DNA from: CAZGTQ01 sp964528575
Lineage (GTDB): Bacteria > Planctomycetota > UBA1135 > GCA-002686595
Direction: 5' to 3'
NCBI GenBank assembly: GCA_964528575.1
Contig: CAZGTQ010000317.1
Coordinates: 1-8,389 of the forward strand
DNA: 8,389 nt
Positions 6,851-8,389 of this stretch are shown one piece after another; the first letter of the stretch is position 1; the number at the start of each line of letters is the position of its first letter. The position numbers and the translations under genes are program-made. Under the pieces are notes generated by a model. The model was not told where the DNA came from. It made no database searches and saw nothing but the letters and a program-made list of their open reading frames with translations.

Positions 6851-7909
6851 TTGAGCGAAGCCACGCTCCTGTCGCCGGAGGACGTCGAGACCGCGCGCAC
6901 GAAAGCGCTGCGGATCCTCGACGGGCTCGATCGCACCATCCTCGGCCAGAACCAGCTCACGCGCTTCGTGCTCGTCGCGTGCCTCGCGCGCGGCCACGTG
7001 CTGCTCGAGGGCCTGCCCGGCCTCGGCAAGACCGAGCTCGTCAAGGCGCTCGCGAACCTGCTCGGCATCGGCTTTCGCCGCTTGCAGTTCACGCCCGATC
7101 TGCTCCCCGGCGACGTGACCGGCGGCCACATCCTCGAGGAGGAGCCCGGTGGCGGCCGGCGGCTCGTCTTCCACCCCGGGCCGATCTTCACGAACGTGCT
7201 GCTCGCCGACGAGATCAACCGGGCGTCGCCCAAGACGCAGTCCGCGCTGCTCGAGGCGATGGCCGAGCAGCGCACGACCGTGCTCGGCGAGACGCGGCCG
7301 CTGCCGCAGCCGTTCTACGTGCTCGCGACGCAGAACCCCATCGAGCTCGAGGGGACGTATCCGCTGCCCGAGGCGCAGATCGACCGCTTCCTGTTCAAGC
7401 TCGACGTGCCGCCGGTCGGCCGAGAGACGCTTCAGATGATCCTGACCGAGCGCCGCCAGGGCCGGCCGCCGGAGCTCGGGGCGGTGACCGACGCCGCCGA
7501 GCTGCAGACGATCTTCGACGCGGTCGACCGCGTGTTCCTGCCGCGGGCGGTCGCGGCGTTCATCGCGCGCGCGGTCGAGGCGACGCGGCCCCAGAGCCCG
7601 CTCGCGCCGACTCTCGTCAAGAGCTACGTGCGCTACGGCGCGTCGCCGCGCGCCGCGATCGCGATGGCGGAGTCCGCGCGCGGGCACGCGCTGCTCGCGG
7701 GCAAGCCGAACGTCGGCTTCGACGACGTGCGCGCGGTCGCCGTGCCCGCGGTCGCGCACCGCATCGTGCTCGACTACCGCGCGCGGCTCGACGGCAAGAC
7801 CGGCGCCGACGTCGTGCGCGCCGTGCTCGAGGCGGTGGGCGAGCTCGAGGAGCGGTTGCCCGCGGAGATGAGCGACGACGCGGCGGCGGGAGGGGCGCGC
7901 CGTGCGTGA
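6851..7909 (+). CDS. MoxR-family AAA+ ATPase
   Basis: The 352-residue protein is a complete MoxR ATPase of near-normal family length with a short Ala/Gly-rich C-terminal extension. It has Walker A GLPGLGKT (54-61, K60), the characteristic FTPDLLPGDVTG stretch after it, Walker B LLADEINRA (117-125, with D120 and E121), and sensor 1 ATQNP (N162). EGTYPLPEAQIDRF (167-180) follows with the arginine R179, and YGASPRA carries the likely sensor-2 arginine R267. No catalytic residue is missing. MoxR proteins are cytosolic hexamer-forming ATPases that remodel or mature partner proteins, often envelope or VWA-domain partners encoded beside them. The upstream neighbour is a membrane coiled-coil protein and the downstream one an exported protein whose start overlaps this stop by 8 bases, so these are the likely partners. 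The usual DUF58 gene does not follow immediately. The TTG start may limit translation. Confidence 0.95.
   Translation: MSEATLLSPEDVETARTKALRILDGLDRTILGQNQLTRFVLVACLARGHVLLEGLPGLGKTELVKALANLLGIGFRRLQFTPDLLPGDVTGGHILEEEPGGGRRLVFHPGPIFTNVLLADEINRASPKTQSALLEAMAEQRTTVLGETRPLPQPFYVLATQNPIELEGTYPLPEAQIDRFLFKLDVPPVGRETLQMILTERRQGRPPELGAVTDAAELQTIFDAVDRVFLPRAVAAFIARAVEATRPQSPLAPTLVKSYVRYGASPRAAIAMAESARGHALLAGKPNVGFDDVRAVAVPAVAHRIVLDYRARLDGKTGADVVRAVLEAVGELEERLPAEMSDDAAAGGARRA
7888..7895 (+). promoter_or_regulatory. Ribosome binding site for the overlapping exported-protein gene
   Basis: GGGAGGGG lies inside the end of the moxR-type gene, with GGAGG ending 8 bases before the GTG at 7902. It is one of the strongest Shine-Dalgarno sequences in the window and fixes the start of the partial gene, indicating tight translational coupling to the ATPase. 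Confidence 0.75.
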
Positions 7910-8389
7910 GGCGCTGCGAAGCGCGCCGTTCGAGCGGCTGGCGCGCGCTCGCGCGGCGCTCGTCGCGCTCGCGGCTCTCGCGCTCGCAGCCGTGCCGCTC
8001 GCAGCCGTGCCGCTCGCAGCGGCCGCGGCGCCCGGGGGCGACCAGCGCGGCGAGGTGCACGGCGTCCAGGTGCGCGCGCGCTGCCCGTGGCCGTCGAACC
8101 TGCACGCCGGCTGGTTCCCGATCTACGTCGAGCTCCACAACGGCACCGCCGAGACGCGCGAGCTCTCAATGCGCGTGACGCGGACGTACGGCGGCGACAC
8201 GCAGATCACGTCGGCGGTGCGCCTCGAACCGGGCGCGCGCGAGCACCTCGAGTTGCTCGCGCCCGCGTGGAACTCCGACATGGTGCCGGCGCAGTACTAC
8301 CTCACCGTGCTCGGCAACGACCGCTCGACGTCGCTCTCCGGCTTCGGCGGCGCGTCCAGCGACGTGCGCGTCCATCCCGTGCTGTACCT
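7902..8389 (+). CDS. Exported protein, N-terminal part only (runs off the window)
   Basis: A GTG start gives an open frame with no stop up to the window edge (162 complete codons). After a basic N-terminus (R2, R6, R12, R15, R17) comes a long Ala/Leu/Val stretch (about 18-43), a signal peptide or membrane anchor lengthened by two LAAVP repeats. The visible mature part (about 45-162) alternates hydrophobic and polar residues in short strands, with WPSNLHAGWFPIYVELHNGT (63-82) and a later QYYLTVLGND (131-140). This looks like an Ig-like beta-sandwich domain of the kind that reads 'pleasing ligand/long extracellular region' rather than an enzyme, but I do not recognise the family. In MoxR operons, large membrane-anchored proteins with such N-terminal beta domains are common, so this may be the first domain of one. 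It overlaps the moxR-type gene by 8 bases, strong evidence of one operon. Confidence 0.75.
   Translation, partial: MREALRSAPFERLARARAALVALAALALAAVPLAAVPLAAAAAPGGDQRGEVHGVQVRARCPWPSNLHAGWFPIYVELHNGTAETRELSMRVTRTYGGDTQITSAVRLEPGAREHLELLAPAWNSDMVPAQYYLTVLGNDRSTSLSGFGGASSDVRVHPVLY
7983..8020 (+). repeat. 15-bp in-frame tandem repeat in a signal peptide
   Basis: The unit CTCGCAGCCGTGCCG occurs exactly twice (7983-7997 and 7998-8012), followed by the first 8 bases of a third unit. Fifteen bases equal five codons, so each unit adds LAAVP to the hydrophobic core of the exported protein starting at 7902 without breaking its frame. Such exact tandem units suggest a recent slippage duplication. Confidence 0.85.

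Overview
The window is very GC-rich, with G or C at nearly every third codon position. Coding is dense and almost all on the + strand. Three things suggest a Planctomycetota-like bacterium: a secreted HEAT-repeat protein carrying the tryptophan-rich LTG...WW motif, a three-helix membrane/coiled-coil protein just upstream of a MoxR ATPase, and the conserved-looking tail reading frame between them. This is an inference from pattern recognition; no rRNA or other marker gene is present, and another high-GC lineage is possible.

Layout. Positions 1-168 hold no convincing gene but are rich in inverted repeats and end in a strong intrinsic terminator reading +, so a transcript enters from the left and stops here. 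Positions 169-1113 (minus) encode a cobalamin-binding/BtuF-like protein without a signal peptide. A 116-bp divergent intergenic region follows. The + strand then carries an exported 1045-residue HEAT-repeat protein (1230-4367), a small membrane-anchored lytic transglycosylase (4386-5012), a doubtful 73-residue ORF (5044-5265), a three-helix membrane protein with a long acidic coiled coil (5293-6408), a 108-residue frame that looks like the C-terminal tail of that same protein family (6466-6792), a MoxR-type AAA+ ATPase (6851-7909), and the start of an exported protein that overlaps the moxR stop and runs off the right edge (7902-8389).

How they fit. Everything from 1230 onward points the same way and most products belong to the envelope: an exported helical-repeat scaffold, a peptidoglycan lyase, a membrane coiled-coil protein, a MoxR chaperone-type ATPase and an exported beta-rich protein. 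MoxR ATPases usually act with co-transcribed membrane or secreted partners, so 5293-8389 is best read as one MoxR operon. Whether the HEAT and transglycosylase genes belong to the same transcript cannot be decided here, although no terminator is visible between them and the MoxR part.

I found no CRISPR array, insertion sequence, tRNA or rRNA, and no clear defence system. The most unusual points are the in-frame split of the coiled-coil protein from its probable tail, the two copies of the LTG...W motif in the HEAT protein, and the structured, terminated left edge.
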